Below are positions 13,150-25,303 of a stretch of DNA of 64,000 nt, piece by piece (the stretch's first letter is position 1; each line of letters starts with the position of its first letter). A program made the translations under genes and the position numbers. The DNA is taken from assembly GCF_963576545.1 (NCBI RefSeq), contig NC_083653.1:14171358-14235357 (forward strand), in the 5' to 3' direction. Source of the DNA: Limanda limanda (taxonomy: Eukaryota; Chordata; Actinopteri; Pleuronectiformes; Pleuronectidae). Under the pieces are notes generated by a model. The model saw only the letters and a program-made list of their open reading frames with translations, was not told where the DNA came from and did no database searches.

Positions 13150-16100
13150 CCTACACCCCGGTGAGGAGACGCTGCGAAACCGATTCACGCCTGCAGGGGC
13201 AGCGTTGCACCGTCACGCGGCAGAGAGAGAGAGCGAGCGAGGAGGCAGGAGCAGAGGAAGGTGATGAGACGTGAGGCCTCTCTGGGGAGGGAGCTCTTCA
13301 GTCCCAGTGGGGAGAGAAATGAGAGAGATGCAGAATGGTAAGAAGCAACCTTGATCAGGCTGTCAGCTGCAGGCAGATCTAATTGAATAGGCCACGCCGC
13401 CGCGCCATTTGAAGTGAAAAAAAAAGGAGCCCAGCATAGGGCAGACACAGTGGGAGAGCAGCCTTCGCCAAACACACACACACGCACACACACACACACA
13501 GGCACACATAAGAAAGAAATCAAACACAAAGATGTTCAAACCGATAGCCCTGATCTTTGCTCTGTGTTCGACATCTCCCGGCTGTCGGCTGGGTGAATAC
13601 GAAGAGGAGGAGTCTGTGGAGTCAAGTTGGCCGAGGCAATACATGAAAGGTGAAGGAAGAACGAGGGAAAACGGTGGCATTTTTGCAGATAAAACCATTA
13701 TCAGTCTTCATTTCCAGTCTGTTTTCATTACCTAATGATGAAAAAAGAGGAAGGCATTAGTCACACGTTTGAAAGTCAAAGCAGGTTAAACAACGGCAAA
13801 CTCGGCCCGGGTGACTCACGGCATGAAGACGACGGTGGAGGTCTGCTGTCTGACTGCTCTGCCATACGTAGCCTAGCACAGCACAGCGCTTAGGGGGGAA
13901 AGGGGGGTGGAAGAAATTACTACTCCTAAATGGAAAAGATCAAATAGTGGCATTTAACAATCCGCAGAGAAATGGTGTCACGGAGGGACCTCGTCTCGCG
14001 GCTCTCCCCGGGCTAGGAGGATGTGATGTTCTGTCAGCATTGTAATTTATTTCTCGCACAGGTCATAGCCGGAGAAATCACACCGTATACTTTTACCTTG
14101 CCGCTCTGCTGTTTCGTCGTAATCCCCCATTACGGTCATGCACCTACAGTATACGGCGTGTTTCCATATATGCCTTCGAGAGAGAACACACATAACCATA
14201 ACCCTTAATGCCGTGTGGAGATATCCGGCCGTAACCACGTCTGCCAATCTCGTCCGTACACTGGTTTCGGGTGTTAACCTTTTAAAATCACAATGCGCGG
14301 CCTGCATATGACCCGCGCTAACACTATCACAGGAACCCATTTATGAAATATCGGAGACAGCCTGAGTGGAATATGAATATTTAACACAATTTGCATGCGC
14401 ATTGTACCGGAGTGCATATCATTAAGAAGCGGGGGTCTCACGTCAGCCGCAGAGGAAGAAGATGCCGAGATGAGGGATTGATGTGTAATTTCCATTTTGG
14501 GTAACAGGGGCACGATAAGGATTCGCCCTCCTCTGGGTTCCTGCGTCGTTTGATCGGATAAACAGATGTTTGAGATAGCAAGTGAGCAGCTGCCACCTAC
14601 TGATCTTATTAGCAGTCACTAATTCTTTCTGCTGTGCCTCCGGTTCTGAGGCGTTTCTTTGCCAGTCGCCACGCTCTGACGCAGCCCGGCCGAGCTTTCT
14701 CTCCACTCACGCCACAACGGGACGAAGGAGCTGTCACACGTGTTTGGTCGCTGGTTTCCGTGACAACTACGTCTGCCGGTGGAGCTGTATGTTTCCATCT
14801 AATCCGTCATCCCCCGGTTTCAACGTTTGACGAAGGTAATTCAGACGCAGGACAATTTGCCGCGTGACAATGTGACGGATGCGGCTCTGTTTCCCGGGGG
14901 ATGAACACGCGGGCGAGCCAGAGCTGATCACAGCGAGTGATACCAGCCACAGAGAGCAGCAGACTTTTCCAGCTCTGGTCCTCCTCACTTACTTTTTTTA
15001 TTAACTGCACTCCTACCACAACCATTACGCCTCTGGCTATTACGCACAACATCTCTGCGGACCGACCAACATGTCAGAAAATGACTGGCATTAAATATGA
15101 CACACAGTCCTTATCCTTCGCTGCAGTGAGGGCCATTTTCCTCTTGAGTGAAATAGCGGGTGGTGCAGAATGGATTTCTTTTGTCTAATGCAGACTTTGA
15201 GTCATCTAAGTTTCACAGTTGCCTCCTCTCCCCTGCTCTGCTTTTAGAAATCCCGATCCAACCGCTGCCTTTCACGACGCAGACGCACAGGAAGTTGAGC
15301 GTCGTTATGAGATTTCTCACCTTTGTCCTTTGCTCGAGCGTTTACATTTTTTTTTTTTACAGGCACAGCTAGTCGCCACTCAGAGCCGCATTTGAAATGC
15401 AGATCCACAAGTGTTTTTTTCGGGTACATTCTCTGCATGAACGGCCCACTTTGACCTCACAGCACTCACCGCTGATGATGTTTGTGTTTTTTAAATGAAA
15501 GCCTCCCTTTATGGATGTGTTGAGAGGACGTCTTTCCACAGACTGCCTGTCAGAGAGGATTCATGAGCATTTTCAAAGCTGTAATAACAGGTTCTCGTGG
15601 AGAACAGTGCTTTAGATGAGAGGTTACGTAAACTTCCTCTATTTATTACTCAACACCGTGGTATATACTCTTTGGGCATTTTTTATTGACAGAAACTGCT
15701 CATAACTTTATATACTTTCGGCGACTTCAGGGATCTGGAGGGGTTAAATCACTCGGTTACAGCAAAGTGGTTTCTTGCCCACAGCGTTGCGAAGGACAGG
15801 ATTAAGAAGTCACGCAGAAAAAGGATTTGAAAGCACATTGTTGTTGAGTGCGGAGACGCGTCAGTCCCAGTGGATTCCTCCGTCTGTTCGCCCGCGGCGG
15901 CCTGACCTGCCCACTCTCTGCCGCGTGCTACCGCTGCTCTGGGATCCTCTCTGCCTTTATTGATTCCAGCCTGTCCGCCCACCGGAGGATCCGATACCAG
16001 TTAACACGATGCGGAGTCCACAGATTTAGAGGCTGCAGGGTATCAGCACACCACAGTCTGATTGGTAATTGAGAGCGATAGGGATCAGTTGGATCCCGGT
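13150..16100. promoter_or_regulatory. CpG-rich tract of about 3 kb
   Basis: CpG dinucleotides are clearly denser here than in the surrounding 10 kb (for example 13,150-13,420, 14,200-14,330, 14,640-14,920 and 15,840-16,030). In vertebrate DNA retained CpG suggests low germline methylation, as at promoters and developmental control regions. A (CA)n run lies at 13,476-13,502. No long open frame with protein homology is present. One candidate first exon is listed separately. Confidence 0.35.
13532..13648 (+). CDS. weak candidate first coding exon of a secreted protein
   Basis: An ATG in fair context (AAAGATGT) opens a short frame. Its first residues, MFKPIALIFALCS, look like a short signal peptide, followed by an acidic run with E-Y-E-E-E-E-S. 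The sequence AAAG|GTGAAGG at about 13,648 could be a splice donor. It sits inside the CpG-rich tract. I do not recognise the protein, find no second exon, and a chance frame is at least as likely. Confidence 0.12.
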
Positions 16101-17390
16101 ACAAAATTGATTCGGTGTGTGTGTAAAAACAGATAGAGGCATCAGTGGAGACCGGCCAATGGAAGGTATAAGCATTTTAACGAGGACCAGTGAGCAACAC
16201 CAAGAGTTAGGAGATGTTATGGATTCATGCTAAAGTCTGTTTAAACTTTCACGACCAGATAATTGATGCGGCCACTGGTTTTCTCCAGTTACAGTAAATG
16301 CAGTCAACAAGATACATTTATTACTTTTTAAAACTGTGTTCCTTTTATTCAATCAAGCTGCACCAAATTCTACACACTCAAAGATTTTAATTCCCTGAAT
16401 ATTTCCTTAATTTATTTCATCTCGATGCATGAACTATTCCCTGGGAAATTAGTGAAAATGTCTAAACAGCTTGCAATGTCTAAGAAATAACATGTAATAT
16501 TTCTTCATTAAAATGTCTAAAAACAACTTGATCTGTGTTATATATGTTGTTGACTTGTGCACGTACATTATTCAAAAGGTTTCCAACAATTTTCAAACCC
16601 AGAGAGAATCTACTGTTTCATTCAAGGTAACAAAACCTTTTTGTTTGGTTTTGCCTTTGTTTTTTTGGTTCCTGCTGCTTGCTCATTACACAAGGCAACA
16701 GTGAGTACGCACAAAGTGAGCGCTCCATTTTACTTGTACACAAAGACACACAGAAAGCCCTTTGGTCAAATCTGTATGATTTCCTTCTTGGCTCATGTCC
16801 CATCCTTCCAACAAATTTCCTGAAAATTTCTTCTGCAACTTTTGCACAATCCTTCGGACAAACAAATGGACAGGAGGGAAAAAAGTATCTCTTTGGCAGA
16901 GGTAAGAATAAAGACGAGGACTGCAAATGAAATTGATTCTTTATAACCGTGCAGCAGACCTGGTCTCTGTGGTCCAACACTGGATTAACCCTGGCAGTGT
17001 GTACAGCAGGTGGGTGTCAAGTCTGCAGAAGCATAAAAACACACTTTTATCAAACCACCTTTGGTTCTGAGTTGCATCAGGAACTTGGTCCTCGGTAAAA
17101 CGGACCCACTGACAGGTTAGGTCACTATTGCATGTTCTTCCAGAAGTGTTTCTTCAGTTTTCTGCACAGGTAGTAGGAGTAACACTTCCACTGCCTCTCT
17201 ACTTAATATTTCACAGAGACAAGCTGATCTGATCTGAGTATTTATCAACCTATACATCATTTTATACAGATATCTTTATTAGCCAATTTCCATATATACC
17301 AGGTGTAATGTTGGCATCTTATCATTCACGATCCTCTCTGTCTACGATCTCCTCCTACGTCGTTGCTCTCGGCTTCGGAGCGATGCTCAA
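16101..17390. other. intergenic, no gene seen
   Basis: AT-rich with overlapping short frames on both strands around 16,500-16,980. None carries a recognisable domain. Confidence 0.4.
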
Positions 17391-17625
17391 TCAAGCCGCA
17401 GGATGTTAACAAAACATGCCGGTTACCGAGATAAAATGAATAATCGTGGGAGTCAAGTGTGGTTTCCAGGCCCCCACTGGGATCAAGTGCGCCTGGCCCC
17501 GCGTCACGCTACAGGAGGGGGGTGGCCGAGTGGTGAGTGCGGCGGTGGCGCTGTCAGGGGGGGGAGAGGCAGGCCTGGCATGGTGCATGGCGTGATAAGG
17601 TTTCTGCACCACTGTGGACAGCGCT

Positions 17626-17648
17626 GGGGGATCGGGGGTGGGGGGGGG
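17626..17648 (+). other. G-quadruplex-capable G tract
   Basis: Five G, ATC, five G, T and nine G in 23 bases, within a GC-rich stretch (17,460-17,760). The runs could fold as a four-stranded G structure. Another G-rich run lies at 17,556-17,570. Confidence 0.6.
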
Positions 17649-17800
17649 AGAGTGCTTATCAGGCGGTGTCAGGGTCTATCAGCATCCGTCATGTTTACTC
17701 CTCAGGTGTGCCGGCTTCTGGCTGACTGCTCTGCCAAGGCTTCTTCATATCAGGCAAACCGAGAGGAGCCAACCGGGAGTGTAAACAGAAACCACCCCAC

Positions 17801-17820
17801 CCCCCCCCCCCCCCCCCCCC
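17801..17820. repeat. poly(C) tract of 20 bases
   Basis: Twenty consecutive C, preceded by a CCACCCCAC stretch. Tract length may be unreliable in the assembly. Confidence 0.9.
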
Positions 17821-18186
17821 ATTGCTCACCTCTCTCTCCTCAAAGTTTACTTGTTGCATTCTCCGCTTCTCGCCGCCGCCTCATCCTTCCACATCCTGCT
17901 TCTCCGGCGTGAAACCGCTCCACCTCTGGATGAGGAGCGAATCATCCCCTCAACAGACCTCACCTCACCAGGGCCTAGATTTACCCAAATGCCTTTTTGT
18001 CCCTTCAAGTGTCAGCGTGTTATCGAGTCCATTTCCTCCAGACACAGTTCACAGTTGCTCCCGTGCTCTGACAGGAGCTGAGAATTTGGTTTGCAAAAAA
18101 AGGAAAAGGGTCCACTGAGGGGAAAGATGACGGCAACTTAGGTGAGAGTAAATTATTGCTGTAGTACTTAATTATTGCATGAAAGA

Positions 18187-18260
18187 TATATGTGTGTGTG
18201 TGTGTGTGTGAGTGTGTGTGTGTGTGTGCGTGTGTGTGTGTGAGTGTGTGTGTGTGTGTG

Positions 18261-18356
<96 letters not shown>

Positions 18357-18364
18357 TGAGTGTA
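18187..18364. repeat. long (TG)n microsatellite with TGAG interruptions
   Basis: About 170 bases of TG dinucleotides with occasional A, C or G interruptions, followed by AG-rich sequence to about 18,450. The repeat produces long artificial His-Thr and Cys-Val reading frames on both strands, which are not genes. Confidence 0.95.
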
Positions 18365-18779
18365 AGAGAGAGAAAGCGGGAGACACGCCAACACACAGAG
18401 AGGTGAGAGAAAAAGTTCAAGCAAGAGAGAACGAGAGATTTGAGAGAGATTGTCAAAATGTCGCCAGGTGGAAATGTCAGCGGCGAGGTGGAGAGGAGTC
18501 AAACTGAGTGAGAGCAGGAGGTGGAAACCGTAATTAGTGTCTGTGAGTTACCGCGAGTGGCCCGCCGTGATGTCATCCGCCCGCCCGCCCCCCCGCCCCC
18601 CCCGTTCCTCTGTATCCGCAGCCGAGGACGAGCACGTCCCGACCTCTGGCCTTTTCCAAAGAACACGCTGTACTCTCTTCTGTTTCCACAGTCTCCTGGC
18701 TCCGGGCCCGGGCTGTGTCAGCTGTAATGACCTCATCACCATTTGTGAGGTCACTCTCACGCCTGCCGTGACTGTCAAT

Positions 18780-18844
18780 GCGTGTGTGTGTGTGAGTGTG
18801 TGAGTGTGTGAGTGTGTATGTGTGTATGTGTGTGTGTGTGTGTG
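18780..18844. repeat. (TG)n microsatellite
   Basis: TG units with TGAG and TATG interruptions. Second such tract within 600 bp. Confidence 0.9.
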
Positions 18845-19439
18845 AGAAAACCCTGTCCTCTTCCTCCCTTATCTGCACGAGCAGCCTCCGCATGACTTAC
18901 AAAGGATCCGAGCCTCTGTAGCAAAAACCCTCTGCCTGACCATCTCGACATCGAATCAATGTAATGTTGGAGCAAAACGGAGCAACATACGAGCAGCGGC
19001 CCTCTGTGCGTTCCCTCTCCGCTCGGCAGACGGCCGCGGCCTGTGTCACGCCGCTCTGTCTTCGCCGTGGTATCAGAGGGAGACAGGCAGCCAGCCACTG
19101 TGAAGGAGTGTGTCGGCGAATGACAAACACCCACTTGATCTCGTGAACCTGCATAACAAATGGCTGTGGTAGCCGCGGACACGGTCGGTGCCACGAGAGA
19201 TAGAAAGGTTGAAGAATTCAGACATACTGGCACAAACAAAGCCGGGCAGGCAAGGGAATCGTATTTATAGAGAGGCATTCAAACATGAAGGCAATTTAAA
19301 GTGCTTCATATGAGGCAGACTGAGATTGGAGACACAAGAGGCGGGAGAGTAAATAGGAATTTAGTGAACATTTGCACCCGGGTGTGACTGCCTTGTAGCT
19401 CACATAACGCTGATCACAGATTTCCCACCCATCTTCCAA
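18845..19439. other. unique-looking DNA, no gene seen
   Basis: Moderately CpG-containing between 18,880 and 19,200. Short overlapping frames without a domain signature. Confidence 0.35.
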
Positions 19440-19640
19440 CTAATCCCACAAACGTCTGTCTGTTTGTATGTGGAACTTATATCTCATGAACCATTCATCT
19501 TATCCGATTCACACTTGGCACGTGTATTGAAGATTGCCCGGGGAAGTACTGTGCTGATTTTGGTGTGATTTATGCATGGTATACGTTCAATATAATAAAA
19601 ATAATGTTATTAAACAGACCAGCACTGCTCTGTAAATGTC
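19440..19640 (+). repeat. probable dispersed repeat fragment
   Basis: 'GTCTGTCTGTTTGTATGTGGAA', 'TCTCATGAACCATTCATCTTATC' and 'TTCACACTTGGCACGTGTATTG' resemble a non-coding repeat family seen elsewhere in this window (near 53,990 and 61,630), although alignment by eye is weak. Confidence 0.35.
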
Positions 19641-21856
19641 AGGGGGGCGGAGCAACATACCTTTTGTCTGTGGACCGAGTTGATATCATTGGCAGCTGGC
19701 AGCCTGCAACCAATGATAGCTGACCCACTTAATCACTTGGATTATTTTTATTTCACCAAACCGGCGGACACAGACATTCATGTCATGGCACCAACTTTCA
19801 AAGAGTTACTCCCTCTTTAGCTAACTTGCCTTTGAAGTAAAAGCACAACACTTGTTTTGCTGTAAAGCTTTATATCGAGCTTGATTACTGAGCTTTTATT
19901 TTGAAAACGTGTTAACTTGGGTCTGAAGACATCGATCAAAAGCCACACAAGTGAACATTAATAAAGCAAATTCTGTTTGATTTTATACAAAACACAGACT
20001 AAGACTTCATTGTAGATAAACCAGGTAGGATGAACACAACGTTTTCTAACTTAGCTCTTCACACGACGTCCAACACACAAACAATAACAAGTGACAGTAT
20101 ATTGTAGAACAGTTTGAGGAGGACTCACTAATGACAAGGAATAATTCTAGAGTAGCTCTGGAGCTTTCACACAGGACAAGAGAACAAACCCTTCCAAACA
20201 GGCAGATTATGATTTGAACAGAGAAAACAACACTTGTAACCTCAAATAAATACGAATTTAGCAAACACTGACACCCATGTGGCATGTAGCTCACAAAATG
20301 CAAGATTTCTCATTTTTGTGTTTGCTAACCACCTCCACATTTCTCCAGTTGTTTGCATATAAAACCATGAACGAATCAAAGGTTTAATATATTGTTCAGC
20401 CCCAACAGGAGTATAAACACCTTTAAATGGATCTGTGGACAAATGAGAGAAGATAGCAGTGTAAATACACAGGTTTCTGGGGCACTATAGTTCCACCGGT
20501 GCCTGGGAAACACACTGTGCCAGGATGTGCTGACGGTGTAAGTAATGTTCAATGTTAAACAGATGGGCACAAAATGGAGAAAATAACACAGCTCTTGTGT
20601 TGTCTGACCCTGAAAAAGCAGTGAGACAGTGATGCCTGGGCGAGCGAAACCCCACCTGACTGGTGCTGAAAATAAACAGGCGCTCCTGTCTGTCGGGTGT
20701 AATTCTCACAGTGTTCAGCCTCTCATGAAATTATTAAGTCCAAGATCCCGAGCTACAGGGATTTCTCCTTCTCGCTCCCACTCAGACTCCTCATCAGTCG
20801 GGCTGAGCATGATATGTAGATGTTCTCTGAGCTCATCTGTCATTTCAAAGAAGACACTGTCCACCTGGCTGGGAAACGCACAGGACGTTAATCTTGTATC
20901 CGGCACACACCCACCCACACACACCCACAGCAACAGAAACAAATGGACAAAGCCCACTTCGTGCTTTAAATGAATGTTGCACTCAGGCCCGGCTGTCACA
21001 GCAAATCACGGTAACGCTCAGCATGCTCCTGCGCCCCGGCTCAAAGAACAGTGAGAGCTCCCTCCATTCATCCAAACTCTGTCTGCAGCTTCACAGTGCA
21101 CGAAACAAAATAGGTCATTTTTTGTTATGCAGGGCAAAGAGGAACAGTCTATGTGTGTGTGTTCCTCCTACTGTGGAAGTGTGTATGTTTTAAATGCATG
21201 TGTGTTACGTGTAGACAACGGGTGAGTATAGTGTACACAAATGCACTCTGGGCAAACCTACAAATAGATAGTCTGACATTCTGCAGTCTTCTCATAATTC
21301 CATAAATGTCAGGGAGGATCACCGTGGGCCAGAGACTAAAGGTTCAGGGAATTTTCCTATAGTCTCATTTCCGTAAGTGATTTAAAGAAAAGCAACGCAT
21401 GTACAGCCTGTTCCCCACTCTCCGCTTTGATAATCCGGGTTTGTCTTCGCCGCTCTCTCGCTCTATACCCCACTACTTCGGTCTTTCCATATCAATCACC
21501 GGTTTATGTACACTTCCTCAAAGCTGCTTCGGGGCAAAACAGAAGCACAAACCCTCCGCTGAGGCCGCAGTTTGATTTCTGACAAAGATCCGAGCCAGAT
21601 GGGAGAGTCTTGTTTTCCTGCCCGAAACAATCCGCAGTAATCCTGCTCCCATGGAGAGAAATAGCTGAGGTGAAGAGTTTTGTTCCACTCCCTGACCAAA
21701 TGGTGCTGTATGAGACGGAAACATGACAGCCGCAGACTTTGAGATAGAAACAAGTTAGATTTGCATAATTGTGTTATATAAATTCAGCTAGATAGCACAA
21801 GATGTTAGATAAAGGTTGAATCATCGCATACCTTCATACTCTTTCTGTTACAACCT
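19641..21856. other. intergenic, no gene seen
   Basis: Mixed sequence. 20,240-20,300 shares words with 19,360-19,430 ('GAATTTAG..AACA', 'TGTAGCTCACA', 'AGATTTC'), suggesting two old copies of one repeat. Overlapping short frames around 20,600-21,000 have no recognisable domain. Confidence 0.35.
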
Positions 21857-21857
21857 G

Positions 21858-22305
21858 AATATAAAGATGGACGACATATCTATACTTCCTGTTACACAAA
21901 TGAAGCCAAAATCTCCTCCATACGAATGCCGCCATCTTGCGCCGATGTGGGCAGGAGCAATCTGGGGATGGAACCAAAGTATCGAGGTCGCGTTGATACG
22001 TACCCTCGAACAATCACAAACAATTAAAGCCAAACCAGAACAAAATTAAAAAATATGCGTAAATCAGTGGGATAGAAAAGGCATTTGATATGTAAACGGT
22101 TTTTGGGACGGCCACTTGCATGCAGGAGGTGGGATCAAGATGTTAATGTTAAAACCAAACTTACAAACCATCTTTTTAGTTCGGCTAATGTTTCTCCTAC
22201 TAACATAAAGGAGGTGGTTGATAACTCTTACTGCAGTCAGCCACCAGGGGGCAATCAAGGGACTTCTGCTTCACTTTTGCGAAGGTTCCATCTCTATATG
22301 CAGTC
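21858..22305. repeat. short inverted-repeat transposon copy, full length
   Basis: The left end 'ATAAAGATGGAC' (21,861-21,872) is matched on the other strand at the right end by 'ATAGAGATGGAA' (22,297-22,286), giving terminal inverted repeats around about 450 bp. The interior has 'GCCGCCATCTTGCGCCGATG' (near 21,928) and 'CCACCAGGGGGCAA' (22,241-22,254), a 13 of 14 match to the CTCF core. Related fragments occur near 48,921 and 50,683. No coding frame. I recognise this as a MITE-like family common in fish; its superfamily is not determined. Confidence 0.65.
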
Positions 22306-23099
22306 TTTGATTATGGTGTATAATATATAAATACACCTATTGTATATGTGTCCTTCAAACGTTGAATTAATCTAATAAAGTGAAGTTGGGTCTTTTGGGG
22401 CACCTGAGATCTCAGGCATCAGGGCAGTTTGATCTGTTTTGCCCTCAAGGTATTTCCATCCTCGTGTTCCACTCTCATCAACCCTCATGTTTCTGTTTCA
22501 GTTTGGAGTTTCATATTTCTGCTCTGTCTCCTACAATGATTTTCAGCAGCATCTGGAGCCCAACAGTACATTTAGTTTGTGTAAAATGTGAAATTCTGGA
22601 AGTTTTCTTCCATGAAATCAACCCCCAAAAGTGCCTGAATGAAAGTCGACGAGACGCAATGGTAGAGGAGGTTTTCTTCACATAAAGGCAATTTCCCCCC
22701 CTATTTCGTTCCCCCTGGATTTTCCCTGCAAGAGGTCAGATATATGTTTCGTGCATGAAATATATCAAGAGCTCTTCAACAGTCACATGAGGTCCCCATC
22801 TCCATCCATTCTGCTAGGTTGTGAGCTGCCAATTGGCCAAACACAGCAGAAGATAACAACCAAACCCAATTGTCATGCTCCAAGCACCATGTGCTGGAGG
22901 GGTTGTTCTTTCTCTTGCTCAGTCAAGGAGAAGAAATATGGTGAAGGGGTGTTTTGATTAGAGAAGAAATGTTATAGACAAAACCATGTGAATTATAAAA
23001 TCTGTTTTTTTTAATCAGAATATATCGATGAGGACGCCACTGCTGTAAAATGTTCTTCATCGCAACAGCTGTAAGAATCTGAGACATAAGAGTTGGCAC
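22306..23099. other. intergenic, no gene seen
   Basis: AT-rich with a 101-codon frame at 22,380-22,685 that has no recognisable domain. The 3' part may include the unrecognised 5' end of the LINE that follows. Confidence 0.35.
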
Positions 23100-23120
23100 A
23101 CATATTTCATCTCTATTGCT

Positions 23121-23790
23121 GCTTCACTCCCAAAGAAAAGTTTGAAGATTGCTCAACTGAATAGTTGTAGCTTAAGGAACAAAGTGCATGAAATTATTGA
23201 CTTGTTGATGTTAAACTCAATTAACATACTTGCAATATCAGAAACCCATCTGGATGACACTTTTGAGGATGAGGCTGTGGGCATACAAGGGTATAATCTA
23301 TAAAGAAAGGACAGAAACAGATATGGGGGAGGTGTTGCTTTTTATGTTCAAAACCATCTTCCAGTGAAAGTTAGGGAGGATATTATGTATGATGAAATTG
23401 AGGTGCTATGGCTTCAGGTGAACCTGCCCCATATTAAACCTATCTTGGTGGGCTGCTGCTACAGGCCACCAAGTTCAGATCAACACTACTTAGAAGCCAT
23501 GGGTGAGATGCTGGATAAGATGTATGATTTGAGTATGGAAATTGTTTTTACTGGAGATATAAATATTGACTGGCTATCGCCCAACTGTTCCTTAAAGAAC
23601 CAACTGGCCACCATAACTGATGCATGCTGTTTGAAACAAGTGGTTACACAACCAACACGACTAAGCACAAACAACAAGGGCATCAACACAGCATCTTGTA
23701 TTGATCCCATTTATCTGAGTGTAGATGACTAATCTACCAAGGCTGTATCAGTCCCAATAGGATGAAGTGACCACAATATTGTAGTGGTAG
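23121..23790 (+). pseudogene. LINE apurinic/apyrimidinic-type endonuclease domain, broken
   Basis: One frame gives the hallmarks of the LINE endonuclease that nicks target DNA: an N-terminal 'IAQLNSCSLRNKV' block (near 23,148), 'ISETHLDD' with the catalytic Glu (near 23,235), 'YGGGVAFYV' (near 23,324), 'GCCYRPPSS' (near 23,453), 'FTGDINIDW' (near 23,548) and 'SDHN' (near 23,768). Stops interrupt it at about 23,301, 23,730 and 23,763; the last falls directly before SDHN. The uninterrupted part is 23,364-23,732. Domain order and motifs are clear. The protein cannot be made as it stands. Confidence 0.85.
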
Positions 23791-23910
23791 CAAGGAAAAT
23801 TAAGGTTCCCAAAGCTAGATCTAGAGTTATCTATAAAAGGTCCTACAGAGGTTTTTCTGAGGAAGCCTTCCTGGAAGAGGTCAGAAATATATGTTGGTCT
23901 AAGGTCTACA

Positions 23911-24630
23911 ATGCAAAAGAACCAGATGATTGATAAACATGCACCTGTTAGAAAAGTGACAGTGAGGACTTGTAGGGCGCCATGGGTTGATGTGGAACTA
24001 AAAGGCTATATGTCTCAGCGTAATCAGGCCAAGGAAAAGGCACAGAATAGTGGTTGTACTAAAGACAGAGAAAACTACTGTAAACTGAGAAATCAAGTTA
24101 CAAAACTTAATCAAACGAAAAAGAAACAATATTATGCTTTGCAATTAATCAGGACAAAGAATGACCCCAAAAAGCTTTGGAGTGTGCTTAATGGTATAAT
24201 GGGAAGAAACACCTCTCCACAACCTACATTCATTGAAAGTGGGGGTACCTTTATCACAAAACCCAAAGAAATTGCAGATCACTTGAATAATTTTTTCAGA
24301 AGCAAGGTAAATACATTAAGGAAAGAATCATCACAGAGGGCTGACAACAGTTCAACCATTATCAACATCCAAGACTATATGAAGGACAAACTTTGCCAGT
24401 TTGAGTTTAGTGAACTAACAGTGGAAACAGTGGCTTGGCTGATGAAAGTGGCATGTGGTGACAAACAACCAGGGATGGATGGGATAGATGGTAAACTGAT
24501 TGGAATAGCTGTAGATTATGTTGCACAGCCAATCTGTCATATACTAAACACCAGTCTGAAACTATCAATCTTTCCTCAAGCCTGGAAAGAAGCTAAAATG
24601 ATTCCCCTGCCTAAAGATAAGAAAACATAA
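23911..24630 (+). pseudogene. LINE linker and N-terminal part of reverse transcriptase
   Basis: This 239-codon frame is the longest intact piece of the LINE. It starts within the linker between endonuclease and RT ('DKHAPVRKVTVRTCRAPW', residues about 8-25). It is rich in Lys in the middle and reaches the RT fingers with 'KPKEIADHLNNFF', 'GDKQPGMDGIDGKL' and 'FPQAWKEAKMIPLPKDKKT', which correspond to the usual LINE RT blocks 0-2a. A stop at 24,628 then cuts the frame. The same frame continues after it with 'NCRPISLLPALSKI', so this is a single nonsense change in a once continuous protein. Confidence 0.85.
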
Positions 24631-25164
24631 TTTAGTGGCCCGAATTGTCGTCCAATAAGCCTGTTACCAGCACTGAGTAAGATTCTTTAGAAGGCTGTAT
24701 TTGATCAAATACAGGAATACTTCTCAGTTAATAATCTGTTAACAAAGTACCAGCATGCTTACAGAAAGGGACACTCAACATGCACAGCACTGACGCAAAT
24801 GTCAGATGACTGGTACAGAGATCTAGACAACAAAATGCTATGTGGAGCAGTCCGGATTTTACAGCAGCATTTGATCTCCTTGAACATAAGCTTCTTCTGG
24901 AAAAACTGGTGTGCTATGGCTTTAAACCATCTGCAGCTACCTGGATGGGAAGTTATCTATTAAATAGATCTCAGAGAGTCTTCTTTAATGGAAGTCACTC
25001 GGACAGTGTGCTGGTGGAAAGTGGAATTCCACAGGGATTTTGTCTAGGCCCACTTATGTATCTTCACTAATGATTTACCTCAAGTATTAAGACGTACAGC
25101 AGAAGAACTGACAGTCATCCTAAACAGGGAGCTAAGTTCCATTGGAAAGTGGGTCCTTGAAAAG
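24631..25164 (+). pseudogene. LINE reverse transcriptase core, catalytic box missing
   Basis: The frame continues with 'RPISLLPALSKI', a stop near 24,688, 'FDQIQEYF' and 'YQHAYRKGHSTCTAL'. It shifts frame near 24,845 and resumes with 'DFTAAFDLLEHKLLLEKL' (block A, with the first catalytic Asp) and 'VESGIPQGFCLGPLMYLH' (block B). Past about 25,070 another shift leads through 'TNDLPQVLRR' directly into 'TAEELTVILNRELSS'. The [FY]xDD catalytic block that should stand between these two is absent, so an internal deletion near 25,094 removed the active site. Confidence 0.85.
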
Positions 25165-25303
25165 AAGATGGTTCTCAACTTAGCTAAAACAAAAAGCATC
25201 ATCTTCGGGTCAAATCATTCTCTTAGAGCAGAGCCAGAGCTTAGACTGTTCATAGATGGAACATCCATCAAACAAGTAAAGGTAACCAAGCTATGGGGAG
25301 TCA
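25165..25303 (+). pseudogene. LINE RT thumb region, left half
   Basis: The frame 'MVLNLAKTKSIIFGSNHSL' to 'VKVTKLWGVTLD' is the standard block following the RT catalytic core in LINEs. It is interrupted at 25,311 by the hAT element. The matching continuation 'DKLSWSKHI' begins at about 26,274. Confidence 0.85.

Noticed and set aside
17403..17912. 169-codon plus-strand frame
   Set aside because: Gly- and Pro-rich because of G and C tracts; no domain and overlapping frames on the other strand.
18020..18507. Long His-Thr and Cys-Val reading frames on both strands
   Set aside because: They are produced by the (TG)n microsatellite and have no protein-like composition.
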